Part shown: positions 40,852 through 52,430 of the stretch, piece after piece
How the letters are laid out: each line of letters begins with the position of its first letter
Position numbering within the stretch: the stretch's first letter is position 1
NCBI RefSeq assembly: GCF_026151205.1
Contig: NC_087083.1
Span: 8,305,460 to 8,369,459 of the forward strand
DNA: 64,000 nt
Reading direction: 5' to 3'
Source of the DNA: Bolinopsis microptera
Lineage: Eukaryota > Ctenophora > Tentaculata > Lobata > Bolinopsidae
Position numbers and translations under genes: made by a program
Notes under the pieces: model-generated
Seen by the model: only the letters and a program-made list of their open reading frames with translations
The model's database searches: none
Told to the model about the DNA's origin: nothing

Positions 40852-43371
40852 GATCTAAGGTGTGCAGTCTCGCAGATCCCTGCTCACAACTTCTTGGAGG
40901 TGATTGGGGATTTTAACGCTCACCTATCAAAGAGGGACGAGAATGACTGTGGTTGGTATTTCCATGAGAGAACCAACAGAAATGGGGAGCTGCTTCGGGA
41001 TACTGCCCTGGAATGTAATCTGGAGATTACAAACACCAGGTTCAGAAAGAAGCGGGGTAAGATGTGGACTCACCTATCGGATGGAACCCTGAATAAGTCT
41101 CAGATAGACTTTATTCTAGTGAGGAAGAAGTGGAGGAACAGTATCAAAGACACTGAAGTCTACAGTTTCTTTAGTACATTGGGTACTGATCATAGATTTG
41201 TTTTGTCTAAGATCAAGCTATCTCTTCGACGAGCAAAAAAGCAACCCAAGAAAACCTGGTATAATTGGGGAGCACTAAAATCGGATGAAGACCTACAGAA
41301 GAGATATGCAGTAGAAGTCAAGAATCGGTACTCTGCTTTATGCGAGCAAACTGATGAAAGTGAGGTTACGGAACTGTATGGGCATTTTGTTGATGCGATT
41401 GCTGATACCAACAAAGCCATACTGCCTAAGAGAGAAAAGAAGAGACGTGACGATTTCGCGGGTGATCAGCGAGTTCAAAACGTGCGTACAGCGTTGCAGC
41501 AAGCAGAGACTGTCTATCACCGGGATCCTAGTGAAGACAGTCGACTCTCTGTTAACGTACTTAAAACTGAACTGGATCAGGTGTACCAGGACATCTTTGA
41601 AGAAGATCTAGTTGCCAAGGTTAAAAGGGTCGAAATGGCTGCAGACAGATGCAAAAATAAAGAAAGTTGGAATGTCATAAATGAGATTACTGGTAGGAAG
41701 GCCAAGGGGGCAACTCAAATAAGGGGCAACGGAGCCGAAGAGAGGAAGGAAAATTGGCTTAGGCATTTCACGAATCTTTTAGGGAGTACACCTGATGTGG
41801 AAAACGAACATCCTAGGATCGAGACTCAATTTGAAGGACTCAACATCAGTACAGAACCTTTTACTCTAGAGGAGCTCAAAGCTGCTAAACTCAGGATTAA
41901 AGAAGGTAAAGCACCAGGTGATGACGGTATACCACCTGAAGTCCTCAAAAGATGCGACCTCGATGAATTCATGTTGTCCTTCTGCAACAAAGCCCTGACA
42001 GATGGTATTGCGCCAGATCAGTGGAGGATAAGCAACATCATTCCGGTCCCCAAAAAGGGAGACTTGACAAACCCTGGAAACTGGAGGGGGATATCTTTGA
42101 CTTCACTTGTAGCAAAGACTCTTAATAGAATGGTGCTTAATAGGATCCAGCCGGCCATAGAAGGGGTACTTAGGGACACTCAGAATGGTTTTCGGGAAGG
42201 ACGGTCCACTACTAGTCATATCTTGGCACTCAGAAGGATACTAGAGGGGGCTAGACAGAGAAACCTACCGGCAGCTATGGTGTTTGTTGATTTTAAGAAG
42301 GCCTTTGATTCACTTCACCGGGGAATTTTGATGCAAATACTAAAGGCCTATGGGATACCAGACAGTATTGTGGATATCATTAATCTACTCTATGTAAACA
42401 CAAAGGGCAAAGTTATTACACCTGATGGGGATACTGAGCTATTTGATATCCTGGCAGGAGTTCTTCAAGGGGATACGTTAGCACCATACTTGTTTATTAT
42501 AGCCCTTGACTATTGCATGAGACAAGCCTTAAGCAAGCACCCTGAAATAGGATTTACCATTAAGCCTTATAGGAGTAGGAGAGTTAAGGCGGAGAAGATA
42601 TCAGACACTGGTTTTGCAGATGACATTGCTCTGATAGCAGATACTGTAAAGGAGGCAGAGACGCTGATGCTAGAGGTAGAAAGGGTTGCTGCTACAGTGG
42701 GACTTAGAATGAATGAAGGGAAAACCAAATTCATTACTCAGAACATCGAGAACCCTGATACCATCAAGTCCCTGGGTAACAGTACAATAGAGCATGTGGA
42801 AGACTTCACTTATCTGGGTTCTAGAATCAGAGACAGTGAGAGTGATATCAGGGTTAGGAAAGGAAGAGCATGGGGAGCATGCCACACACTCAAAAAGCTT
42901 TGGAATTCTAAGCTTAGAAAGTCTATCAAGATCAGAGTGTTTACAGCACTAGTGGAGTCGGTGCTACTGTACGGTTCCGATACTTGGACAATGACGAAAA
43001 GGCTAGAGAAGATGGTTGATGGTTGCTATACGCGAATGTTAAGAATGGCCCTTAACATCAACCAATATCGAGACCATGTCAGCAACCACAGCCTGTACGG
43101 TGATCTTCCCAAAGTCAGCTCCAAGATAACCCAACGAAGGCTCAGACTTGCAGGTCATGCTCACCGACATCCGGAGCTGACACTGAACAAACTGATCCTC
43201 TGGAAGCCGAGTCATGGGCATACTAACAGGGGGCGACCTCATTTAACACTACTAGATAACCTAAAAGCAGATACTGGGCTGAAGTCAGTAGATGAGATAG
43301 CTAGACTGATGGAGGACAGAAAGCTGTGGAGAACTGTTGTCAATGGATCTCGGGAATACCACCCGCCTTAA
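40852..43371 (+). CDS. RTE-type non-LTR retrotransposon protein, 5'-truncated (endonuclease C-part + RT)
   Basis: An open frame of about 840 codons. In-frame coding (CAVSQIPAHNFLEVIGDFNA) extends upstream of the first TTG at 40894, with no ATG, and similarity stops near 40852, so the element lost its 5' end. Residues 1-110: last third of the APE endonuclease (GDFNAH, QIDFILV, GTDHRFV). About 330-620: RT with IPVPKKGD, NWRGISLTS, FVDFKKAFDSLH (block A), GVLQGDTLAPYLF, TGFADDIAL (catalytic Asp pair). The C-terminus (KMVDGCYTRMLRMALN, LYGDLPKVS, RRLRLAGHAHRHPE, RGRPHLTLLDNL) is the typical RTE tail. The frame is intact to TAA at 43371. A 300-bp relative lies at 20762-21070 on the other strand. 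Confidence 0.92.
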   Translation, partial: DLRCAVSQIPAHNFLEVIGDFNAHLSKRDENDCGWYFHERTNRNGELLRDTALECNLEITNTRFRKKRGKMWTHLSDGTLNKSQIDFILVRKKWRNSIKDTEVYSFFSTLGTDHRFVLSKIKLSLRRAKKQPKKTWYNWGALKSDEDLQKRYAVEVKNRYSALCEQTDESEVTELYGHFVDAIADTNKAILPKREKKRRDDFAGDQRVQNVRTALQQAETVYHRDPSEDSRLSVNVLKTELDQVYQDIFEEDLVAKVKRVEMAADRCKNKESWNVINEITGRKAKGATQIRGNGAEERKENWLRHFTNLLGSTPDVENEHPRIETQFEGLNISTEPFTLEELKAAKLRIKEGKAPGDDGIPPEVLKRCDLDEFMLSFCNKALTDGIAPDQWRISNIIPVPKKGDLTNPGNWRGISLTSLVAKTLNRMVLNRIQPAIEGVLRDTQNGFREGRSTTSHILALRRILEGARQRNLPAAMVFVDFKKAFDSLHRGILMQILKAYGIPDSIVDIINLLYVNTKGKVITPDGDTELFDILAGVLQGDTLAPYLFIIALDYCMRQALSKHPEIGFTIKPYRSRRVKAEKISDTGFADDIALIADTVKEAETLMLEVERVAATVGLRMNEGKTKFITQNIENPDTIKSLGNSTIEHVEDFTYLGSRIRDSESDIRVRKGRAWGACHTLKKLWNSKLRKSIKIRVFTALVESVLLYGSDTWTMTKRLEKMVDGCYTRMLRMALNINQYRDHVSNHSLYGDLPKVSSKITQRRLRLAGHAHRHPELTLNKLILWKPSHGHTNRGRPHLTLLDNLKADTGLKSVDEIARLMEDRKLWRTVVNGSREYHPP

Positions 43372-43389
43372 GTCAAGTCAGTCAGTAGT

Positions 43390-43690
43390 TAACTGTAGGT
43401 CTAATTATCTTTCCTTGGTCTGAAATATAGTAAATTAGGTCAATCTTACAATTATGATACAACATTGGTTAATGGGCACGGATCGAACGGTTACAAGGCA
43501 ATATTTGGGTAACTTTGTCACACTCATGATACCATACCTCTATTCTACTGCGAGGTGTCCTAAAAACCCTTTCAACTCATTATTTGATGGTTTCTCTACC
43601 AATCATAGCCCTAAAATGTATCATTTTGAATAGTTAGCTAATACAGGCACTTGGTTATTTGGAAATGAGGTTAATTCTGTCACAATATAT
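43390..43690. other. Host-element segment between the two retrotransposons
   Basis: Contains GTAACTTTGTCACAC and GTTAATTCTGTCACA, the reverse complement of the motif repeated at 46.96-48.4 kb. Confidence 0.6.
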
Positions 43691-46164
43691 GATGGGTCAT
43701 GCATCAACAGCAAACGGGAGCTTAATAGGCTGGCTAAATCATACGGGAAAACCCATCAAGTCAATATCTCAGGGAATTGTACTACGATACGCGTCGATCT
43801 TATAGGAAACTCATCAAGTCGAAGAGGTCTGCCTTCATTGAAGAACTCTGCAGAGACATTGAGTCAGGCAAAAATGTCAACTGGGGGAGATTCAAGAGAC
43901 TCAAACAGATGAAAACTAAAGACAGTACGCTGGACGTGTTTGATATGTTCAATTTCTGTAAATTCTTCAAAGATCTTTACAGCAAACCATCTATGGACAA
44001 CCTAAAAATCACAGGGCTACAAAACGAGATGGTAAAAGACACCACGCAATCAAGCATTACGGAAATTCTCGACCATGATATCTCTTCTGAAGAGCTGTGT
44101 AACAACATCAGGACGCTTAAAAAAAATAAGGCAGTGTCCGAAGATATGATATCTAATGAGTTCCTAAAATCATCGGGAAATAACATGCAATCAGCTGTGT
44201 TGCACCTATTCAACCAATGTCTGTCATTTGGTGTCTACCCGTGGAGCACATCTGTCGTGACTCCGCTACATAAAAAGGGTAATGTTTATGACCCAAACAA
44301 CTACCGTGCGATAGCAGTGGCCAGCAACTTGGGAAAACTCTTTGCGGGAACTTTGCTCAACCGACTAATTGAATTTAGATCCGTAGTGAACCCTGATACT
44401 CCAAACCAATTGGGTTTCTGCAAGGGTGCTCAAACAGCAGATCACATACTAACGCTCTCAACATGCATTGAAAAATATGTTAAAGTCGAAAAGAAACGAG
44501 TCTTCTCTTGCTTTGTAGACTATGCAAAGGCTTTTGACACTGTTTGTAGGGAAGCGCTACTCTACAAACTTTGGAAACTAGGAGTTCAAGGGCGATTTTT
44601 CAATTGTATGGAACACATGTACACCCATTCATCTGCAAAAATAAAACTCCTCAACAAGCTCTCTGAGAAGATTGACGTCCTCTGTGGAACTGAACAAGGG
44701 CATCCCATGTCCCCGGAACTGTTCAAATGCTTCGTACATGCCCTCTCCGAAGAACTGAACGAGCTAGATAACATCGAAGTGCCCATCATTAACTCCATCA
44801 AGGTGACACATCTGCTCTGGGCTGATGACTTAGTACTTCTGGCTTTAAATCCTGAAAGCCTACATAAAATGCTCTCTGTTCTGTACGCCTACTGTCAGGA
44901 GTGGGGCCTAGTGGTCAACATGTCTAAAACCGCTATCATGGTGTTCAACCGCGCTGGTCGTATACTCAAAGACAGCAAGACCTTCGCTTTTGGTTTAACA
45001 CCGATCGACTCAGTTCGTGAGTACACGTACCTAGGAATGACTTTCACTCTGACAGGATCCCTGAAGGTCGCACAGTCCAAACTTAGGCAGAAAGGACTTC
45101 GGAGTTATTTTTCGCTTAAAAGCATGATAGACTTACGACACATAAGGAAAGAGATAATATTTAAACTCTTCGATGCACTTATTGTCCCAGTAGTCTCTTA
45201 TGGATGCCAGATTTGGCTCCCTCAGACATACTTCATGGGTGCCTTCTCATCGGGTAACTTTCCCAACCTAAAACAGATCAGGCAAGATCCACTAGAAAAA
45301 CTTCACATCTCGTTTCTCAAGTGGACTCTCAACGTCAATAAACAAACATCAAATGCGGCAATTTGGGGTGACACAGGACGCTACCCTTTGGCGATAGAGC
45401 TATCATCCCAAGTGTATAACTACTGGGAAAGATTAGATAAAATGGAGAAAGCTGGATCTAACAGTCTTGTGCGACATGCCTTCAAAGAGCAACGCAGCCT
45501 CAGTCTTTCTTGGAACACCAACATCGAGACCGCACGGTCGGTTCTAAACCAACCCAATGGACATCATCTAAAACTCTCACCTTCACAAATCAAAGAAGCG
45601 ATGCGTTCCAACTTCAGGCAGATATGGAACACTGAGAGATGGAACAACAAGAAACTAACGTTCTACAACACCATAAAGATGAGTTTTGGCTATGAGCAGT
45701 ACCTCAATATGAATCTGTCGCACGCTGAATCCAAAAAGCTGGCTCAATTCAGATCAAGCTCACACAATTTCAATATTGAGACAGGACGTCATGGAACCCA
45801 CAAAAGAAACCAGATCGTACCTCGGATATGTAAAGCTTGCTCAACAGAGGACATGGACATACTCGAAAATTTCGCAAAAATGCCATTCTTCGACCCCATC
45901 ATCGAAGATGAGGTACACGTCCTCCGGACCTGCTCCCTGTATGAAGACTACCGACACCGCTTTAGTCAGAGAGCCAAAACCTGTCTTTTCGCTAACTTAA
46001 AGGGGCTATTCACAGATACCAGCCTCATAAGAGAGACAGCGAGGTTCTTGGTGAGAGCAAACAACAGGCGTTTCCCGAAGAAGGAAGTCACTAAGAAGGA
46101 TCTGCTGAAGTCCAGCTGTAAAGTCCCCGCTACACCTCAACGGAACTCCTCTGCGGACACGTGA
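43690..46164 (+). CDS. Second non-LTR retrotransposon protein, 5'-truncated RT with C-terminal Cys/His knuckle
   Basis: The main frame is 43777-46164. Upstream coding (CINSKRELNRLAKSYGK) is in another frame, joined by an indel near 43750 to NPSSQYLRELYYDTRRSYRK. No endonuclease remains. RT blocks: TPLHKKGN, NNYRAIAV, QLGFCKGAQTADHIL, CFVDYAKAFDTV (block A), GTEQGHPMSPELF and LLWADDLVLLAL (block C, Trp before ADD). The C-terminus has CKAC ... EVHVLRTCSLYEDYRHRF, the Cys/His knuckle frequent at non-LTR C-termini. It lies only about 300 bp after the RTE element, in the same orientation. Clade is not assigned. The 3' UTR ends before about 46275, where the host-element motif resumes. Confidence 0.85.
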
Positions 46165-46389
46165 CGGTCAAGTCGAGCTTCATTTCATTTCATATCACGA
46201 TCAACATATCATATCATTTTGGAACATTTTCATGGGAATTAAATTATTTTATTTGCACTTGTTTCTCTTTCAACAAAAGATGTGACGAAGTTAAATTTTT
46301 ATGATTTTTAAATTTTTATTTTAAGAAAACTTTTGCACATTATTTATTTATTTATTTCGATTATATTGATGTATAGTCAAGACGTGAGT

Positions 46390-46959
46390 GTTAGGGCTCT
46401 CATTGACAAATTTATGTTTAATCCTGTTTAATCCTGTTTAATCCTGTATGAAATTTTAAATTTTGGGCGAATTATTTATACTAGCAGGAACCCGTCAAAC
46501 CTTTAAGACTGGTGTCAAGGCTTTTTAGTGGCCGGATCAGTTTCCTACCCTAAAGTCTCCCAGTGAAAATAATTATTACCTATTTAATTCGCGTTTTTGA
46601 CACCACTTGGGGGTCCAAATTTTGGGTACTAAAATTTTTATTCCTTGGCCAATTTTCGATTTTTTCATGCTGATTTGAAGGCCATTAAAGCATTTGAATC
46701 AGTTAAAAAAGTTTCAGTTTTATATCTTGTACGGTTTTTGCGGAAACCCGTGTTAAAGTTGATGCCGTGGTGTCAGTAAAATGCTGCGGATGAATAAATA
46801 TATATATATATCGTCTCGCTTTATATATAGTAAGATTTGATTTTGGTTTGAAAGGCGGCAAAAATTTATATGATGACAATGCAGTTGATGCAAGTTAAGA
46901 TCAGTTGATGTTTACATTGTCACAAAAAATTATACGAAATCGTAAATAGGTTAAAAACA
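46390..46959 (+). mobile_element. Insertion carrying dispersed repeat family A, copy 1
   Basis: Interrupts the motif array. Bases 46601-46860 resemble 58745-58975 and, inverted, 51255-51340: TTAAAGTTGATGCCGTGGTG, TCAGTAAAATG, CGTCTCGCTTTA. A triple GTTTAATCCT repeat lies at 46418-46448. Confidence 0.7.
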
Positions 46960-48420
46960 ATGATTATAGAATGAAATAGTCTCTTATAATAACTTTTATA
47001 ATAACTGATGTGACAAAGTGAACATGTCTTGCCCCTATTTTGAAGATCTATATTCTATACCTCTATTAGAATTCAACATTCTTAAGTTTAACAATTTTAG
47101 GTTAAATTTGTCAAAGTCACTAAAAATGTGACAAAATTAACTTTCCCTGCCCCAACAATATCAAGATAGTGTGTTAAAATTGGCATACTAGGATGCTTTA
47201 TTGCCTATATAAATCAATCCAAACTACAAAATATATGTTTATGTGATGACGATTACCTAACTCTTATAATAACTGATGTGACAAAGTAAACATGTCTTGC
47301 CCCTATTTTGAAGATCTATAACTCTATTAGAATTCAACATTCTTTCAGAAACGATTGGAAGAATATTGTCCAGAACATCAGAGCTCAATTTTAACAATTT
47401 TAGATTAATTTGTCAATGACACTGAAAATGTGACAAAATTAACTTTCCCTGCCCCAACAATATCAAGATAGTGCACGTTAAAATTGGCATAGGGTGCTTT
47501 ATTACAGGTATATTAATCGATCCAAACTACGAAAAATATCTTTTAATCTGATGACGATTACCTAACTCTTATAATAATTGATGTGACAAAGTAAACATGT
47601 CTTGCCCCTATTTTGAAGAACTATACCTCTATTAGAATACTATGAAACTTAATCATCAACAATTTTTCGATAAACCAGTTATTTTGCCAGCAAGGAGCTA
47701 ACAGAGTTATAATAATTTTTTTGTGACGAAATTATCCTATTTTTGACCATGTTGTGGTAGTTTAATTGTGACACTGTTAACATATTACCACCTTATAATG
47801 ATTCATGTGACTGGTGCATGGTACTAGCAGTGTTGTTTGATCCATAGTACGTAATATAAGGGGTTTAAGCTGGTACATCATTATTTGTTCAATTTCACAC
47901 ATGTTCAGATATCATCAAGATTATGTGACAAAGTAAACTTGGTTGTGCCTTCTGTGTTTTAATTCCTTACGACCGTATATGATATAATAACAATTCCCAG
48001 TACTTTCAGGCCATCAAATAAACCTACACTACTCAGCATTGCTTATCAGGGTGCCCTAAACATTCATCACATATTTTCTTTAATGTGTGACAGAGTAAAC
48101 CTGAGTGCACCATCTAACGAAAAAAGTCGTCAAATATGTAGGTAATGGTCATATGTACCCATCCAATCAACTGGACACTCAAAAATTTGGTCAAAAACGG
48201 CAGCAAGGGGTCCATATTTACTCCGTCACATTTTTATAGTGTGACAATGTAACCATTTCTGTGCCGGCCGTATTTAAGCGATATCTTATCACCTGATTAA
48301 GATATCGTTATGTGACAAAGTTAGCTTAGAGGATGATACGATTATCCTAACCATCAAGGGTTTATGTAATTTCATAGTGTGACAAATTCACTACACTGTG
48401 CCATTTAATAGGGTCACTTA
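46960..48420. repeat. Array of TGTGACAAAGTnAAC-like motifs
   Basis: At least twelve occurrences (near 47003, 47128, 47272, 47428, 47580, 47733, 47765, 47935, 48083, 48240, 48312, 48380), most followed 8-12 nt later by TGCC or TGCCCC. The first five sit in about 1.5-2 larger units of 270-310 bp; later ones are more diverged. No reading frame is maintained. Confidence 0.75.
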
Positions 48421-48462
48421 TATTTACCAATATCCTCAAACTCAAATGAACGTGTCCATATA

Positions 48463-49099
48463 CAGTTGTATATTATGATACTATTACTATATATAGATAA
48501 CCTTTAGCAGTTAAGTAGGCAGTAGGCTCAGCAAGAAAATTTTGGGTACGTCAACGTGGCCAGGGACGTAGCCAGGAGTTTTTCCGAACATTTTCGGCTT
48601 TTATACTTGCTTGAATAAAATGTACAATGATGAATTAATGCATTAGTCTCAATATTCAATTTATAAAAAGTCGGTTTTAAAAATTTCGAGCGCAATATTA
48701 TCCATTTATAGGAATAGAAGTGAGAACAATTTAATCAATCATCTGAAAATATCATAAATACCTACACAGAGTTCACACTATACTGAGTAACTGAAATAAT
48801 TTTTACTCATTTCTGACTGCCCACATAATTTCAACTTGCTTAAGTTACACTTTGATTGGTTATATAGTGAATGTAGCCTGTAGCTCCCATTTATGTATAC
48901 TGTAACTGTAATAAGTGTAACACTCGACATAGTGCGGAATGGGCTATGTGTCAATTGTTTCATACCGAATTCTTTTTCTTTCTTCTAATTTCGCAGGAAC
49001 CATTTCCAACTTTTTGAGGGGGGCTCATAAAATTATCGGGAGGGCTCAGAACCCTTGCTCCCCCCTGGCTACGTACCTGTATGTGGCCAGGGGAGGCCC
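48463..49099. other. Spacer, nothing recognised
   Basis: Contains near-repeats of GGCCAGGGACGTAGCCAGG and GGCTACGTACC typical of unclassified interspersed repeats. No gene. Confidence 0.45.
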
Positions 49100-49480
49100 A
49101 GGGGGTTACGTTCGGGTCGATACATCGTATTTCGGGATAAGGGTGGTAGTAAGTGAATTAGCTGAAGTTTACTGAATCTTATTTATAACGGGTGATACTC
49201 GTAAAATATTTGTTTCAAACTGTACTCGGCGTGCGTCCTGGTAGGCTATAAACCTACAAAATCTTTATTGCCGAGTACAGCTGCCTTCGGGTAGTTCTTT
49301 TTATTTTTAATCTATTAATTATTACAATTTTAAATGAATGGGAAAAGCGAGCGACCAATTTCATTCTTGGAATCATTCTGCATTTGCAGACGGTCGATCA
49401 AATAAATAACATTTTCTTTTGTTTGAGAAAGAGAGACACTGGCAGCGGTCCACTCTACCCATGATTATGGATTTCGGTCA
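49100..49480. repeat. Dispersed repeat segments shared with 58430-58725
   Basis: Bases 49110-49180 (GTCGATACATCGTATTTCGG) run parallel to 58640-58720. Bases 49325-49475 (AGAGACACTGGCAGCGGTCC) are inverted relative to 58430-58580. ATCTTTATTGCCGAGTACAG also recurs. Confidence 0.75.
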
Positions 49481-51250
49481 AGTATCATCTCTTTTTGATT
49501 ATAATGTCAGGGTGCTTTATAATTATAAAGTCGAAATATAAACTGATATCTTCATTAATAAGGAGGCAGTTTAAACGATTTCGAAATTTTTCGTTTGAAC
49601 ACAATTCCTTAATTGTGTTGAGGTACGTAAGCATATCGGTCGATCACTGACCGAACATGTCACATCATACTTATTCAAATTGGCATTAAATTAATATATA
49701 ATGGCATTGAACTGTCGTGCCTAAGCAGAATTTGTTGGAAATCACGAATGAGCAAAATTCTCACCTTTCGCACGTGCAAACTTGGAGCGGACGTTGCGTG
49801 CGCATCCAATATTGAATAACCTTCAAATTTTGCATATTCGTTATATATGTATAGTTTGATAAGCATGCAAAGTTTCAAAGTATTTCAAGAAGAACTGTAA
49901 TCACAAAGGCACTCCAAAGTTGACAGAAAATGGTGAAAACAGTAATTTGCAGAGATTTTAGCAATTTTCTATCAATTTGGGCGTATCCCCACGTGTGCAA
50001 CTTTTTGATTTTCAACTTTAAAACTAGCCTAATGTACAATTTATACCTATAGGAAGCAGAACCGAGCTCCACAACCCAAGGTATGGCCCAACACCAGAGA
50101 ATACTAAATCGTAAAATTGACGTTTTTATAAAATAATTCTTCAAAAAAGCACTAACTTCAATGTTCAATGACGAATATCTTTATGAAGGAGCAAGCTAGG
50201 CAAACTTTCTGGTAGATTTTCAGAACGCTTAAACAATTAAATTAATATTATTAAACAATTAAATTATCAAACTTCAATAAGACCTAAAATTTTGAATAAA
50301 ATAACTCCTTTTTGCTGTAAAATTGACCTAAAATCTTGAAATGTTGTTACTAATTTGTCAAAAATCAAGTTTTAAAATCGCTTAAATTCGATGACGTCAT
50401 CAAAGGTGATAATGACGTCAAATCATCTCTGCTATAATCCAAAAAATTATTTCTGTAGAATTTAGAATGTGTGTATGACCACCCACGTGCAAATTATATG
50501 AGAAATAGGAAGTTGCATATAGTTACAATGGTAACGGTGTTCAAAAGCGCACGCGCACGTGCAAAAATTTGCGAGCGAGATTTTGATCGGTTTTCATGGA
50601 TTAAACGGATTAAATGTATTAAACTTTAATTGGTCAAGAGAAGCCCTAACACTCCTGGCTTGACAATACAAGAATGAAATCATAACATAGAAAATAAGAT
50701 ACAAAAACCGTAAAGAAACATATACTATAATTTAAGCTAAGTCTCTCTGGAAACGAAGTGCATCTATATCAACTGAATATTTAGCAATCTCTTTAAAACT
50801 TTTGGTTGAAGTGATATGTGTATCCCTCGTATGTAGTGAAAATTTGGTCTAAAAATATTTATCCTCCTAAATTTGTTGATCGATCACCATAAAACTTTCG
50901 GAATATGTTAAGGAGATCAGTTAAAAGAGATGGGATCTCAGCCATAAATAATGTCAATAACAGTCTACAATATGTAATTTTTGAGATATCTGGCTTTTTT
51001 TTAGCAGATAGTCATTATTAGTCATATTTTTAGTCATTATTAATATTATCAATTCAATCATATTTCCGACAAAATTCAGTTAAAAATGACAAATACAATG
51101 AAGTTAGATTTTGTCAAAAATTTTAGAAGTGGAAAAAAGTCACACTCTATGGGGTACACCGAGTAAAAGATTAGGTACCGGATAATTTCCATAGTGAGCC
51201 CACATGGTTATATTTTACTATGTGTATTTATATGTAAAGACGATACATAA
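49481..51250. other. AT-rich region, nothing recognised
   Basis: Short ORFs only, none with family features. Confidence 0.5.
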
Positions 51251-51254
51251 TACA

Positions 51255-51340
51255 TATCTGTTACCATTTTACTGACAACACGGCATCAACTTTAACACAA
51301 CTTTTCACGAAAACCGTTTTGATATACCATCGAACATCTT
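51255..51340 (-). repeat. Dispersed repeat family A, inverted fragment
   Basis: CATTTTACTGACAACACGGC and ATCAACTTTAACACA match the complement of 46730-46790 and 58880-58925. Confidence 0.75.
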
Positions 51341-51859
51341 TTGGTTAGGTCTAATGTTTTTATTAGTTTATAAGCATTTCACCATGAGCCTGCATATTGA
51401 GCAACTCAGCAACCTGCCTCTGAGTTCTGTGTAGTGTTACTGTTATCAGGGAAAGTAGTACTCTCGTACCATTCAACAGACAGAGTGGCATCACAGTCTT
51501 AATTAAATTGGTCCGTTAAGTTTTCTTGGCTTTAGAAGAGGAGTCAGAAAGCCTTTTCAAAATGATAAAAAATGTTCGCTGAGCTCAAACGAACGATTTA
51601 TGAGGGACGCATATCGCATATTGCCCAAAAAAAGAGTCGGCTGTGCATATTTTACGAGCTCATTTGGTATCTGGTCTGACCCATTTCATACCACAATATT
51701 TGCCTCCTTATAAAATATTTGCATCATCGCGCGCAGCATTGCAAATAGATCATAAAATGGCAAATATTTTGCTAAGAATGGCGCATTTGTTAACGCGGCG
51801 AATATTTTCGTAACATGGTAATGTTGCAATCTGGGAGGGGGCTATATGGAAATATCCTA
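51341..51859. other. Spacer, nothing recognised
   Basis: No supported feature. Confidence 0.45.
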
Positions 51860-52100
51860 TGAACTGGAAATTCAAATTTTGGTCAAACACGGCAGCAAGG
51901 GGCCATGTTAACTATGTCACATTTTTATAATGTGACAAAGTTTACAACTCACTCCCGGCCGAATTTAAGCGATATCTGATCATCTGATCAAGATATCGTT
52001 ATGTGACAACTGACAAAATTTTCCTAGAGGATGAGACGATTATCCTAATCATTATCCTAATATTTACCAATATCCTCAAACTTCAATGAACGTGTCCATA
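51860..52100 (+). repeat. Relic of the right end of the 40.6-48.5 kb composite
   Basis: Follows 48180-48460 closely: ACGGCAGCAAGG, GTCACATTTTTATA, GATATCGTTATGTGACAA, ending CGAACGTGTCCATA-like sequence at 52063-52100 with one difference in the terminal repeat. The 48340-48420 segment is missing. Confidence 0.85.
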
Positions 52101-52404
52101 ATCCAGAGCAGTCTGCAGAGTGCAGACTGCTAACCTATTTTTGTCCAGGTCAAGGTAATAACAATTCCTTCCGCTCTCTACTTTATGAAATCATCGTATT
52201 ATACCTAAAGCATAAGCTTCCTGTTTATTAATCCATTTCTTCATAAATAGATTCCACATATTTTCATAATCTAATATCCGAGCAAGGTACTTACACGTCT
52301 CCTGAATTCTTGAATGATGTTTCAAATCTTTTCCTAGATCGGAAAACACATACCTTCGCTGTGACACAAGGCAAATTTCCGTTAAATGTTGATTCATAAT
52401 TATT

Positions 52405-52423
52405 GGGGGGGGGGGGGGGGGGG
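52405..52423 (+). repeat. Run of 19 G
   Basis: A homopolymer directly upstream of the 471-bp duplication. Length may be unreliable. Confidence 0.9.
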
Positions 52424-52430
52424 CGGAGGC

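Larger units (their letters stand above)
40609..48462. mobile_element. Composite bounded by perfect 40-bp inverted repeats, with two nested non-LTR elements
   Basis: Bases 40609-40648 (TATATGGACACGTTCATTTG...) and 48423-48462 are exact reverse complements. Interior non-retrotransposon parts (40649-40850, 43390-43690, 46275-46390, 46960-48420) share a TGTGACAAAGTnAAC-like motif, inverted on the left side. A second, right-end-only relic lies at 51860-52100. This suggests a DNA element later hit by the two retrotransposons. No transposase was found. Confidence 0.65.
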
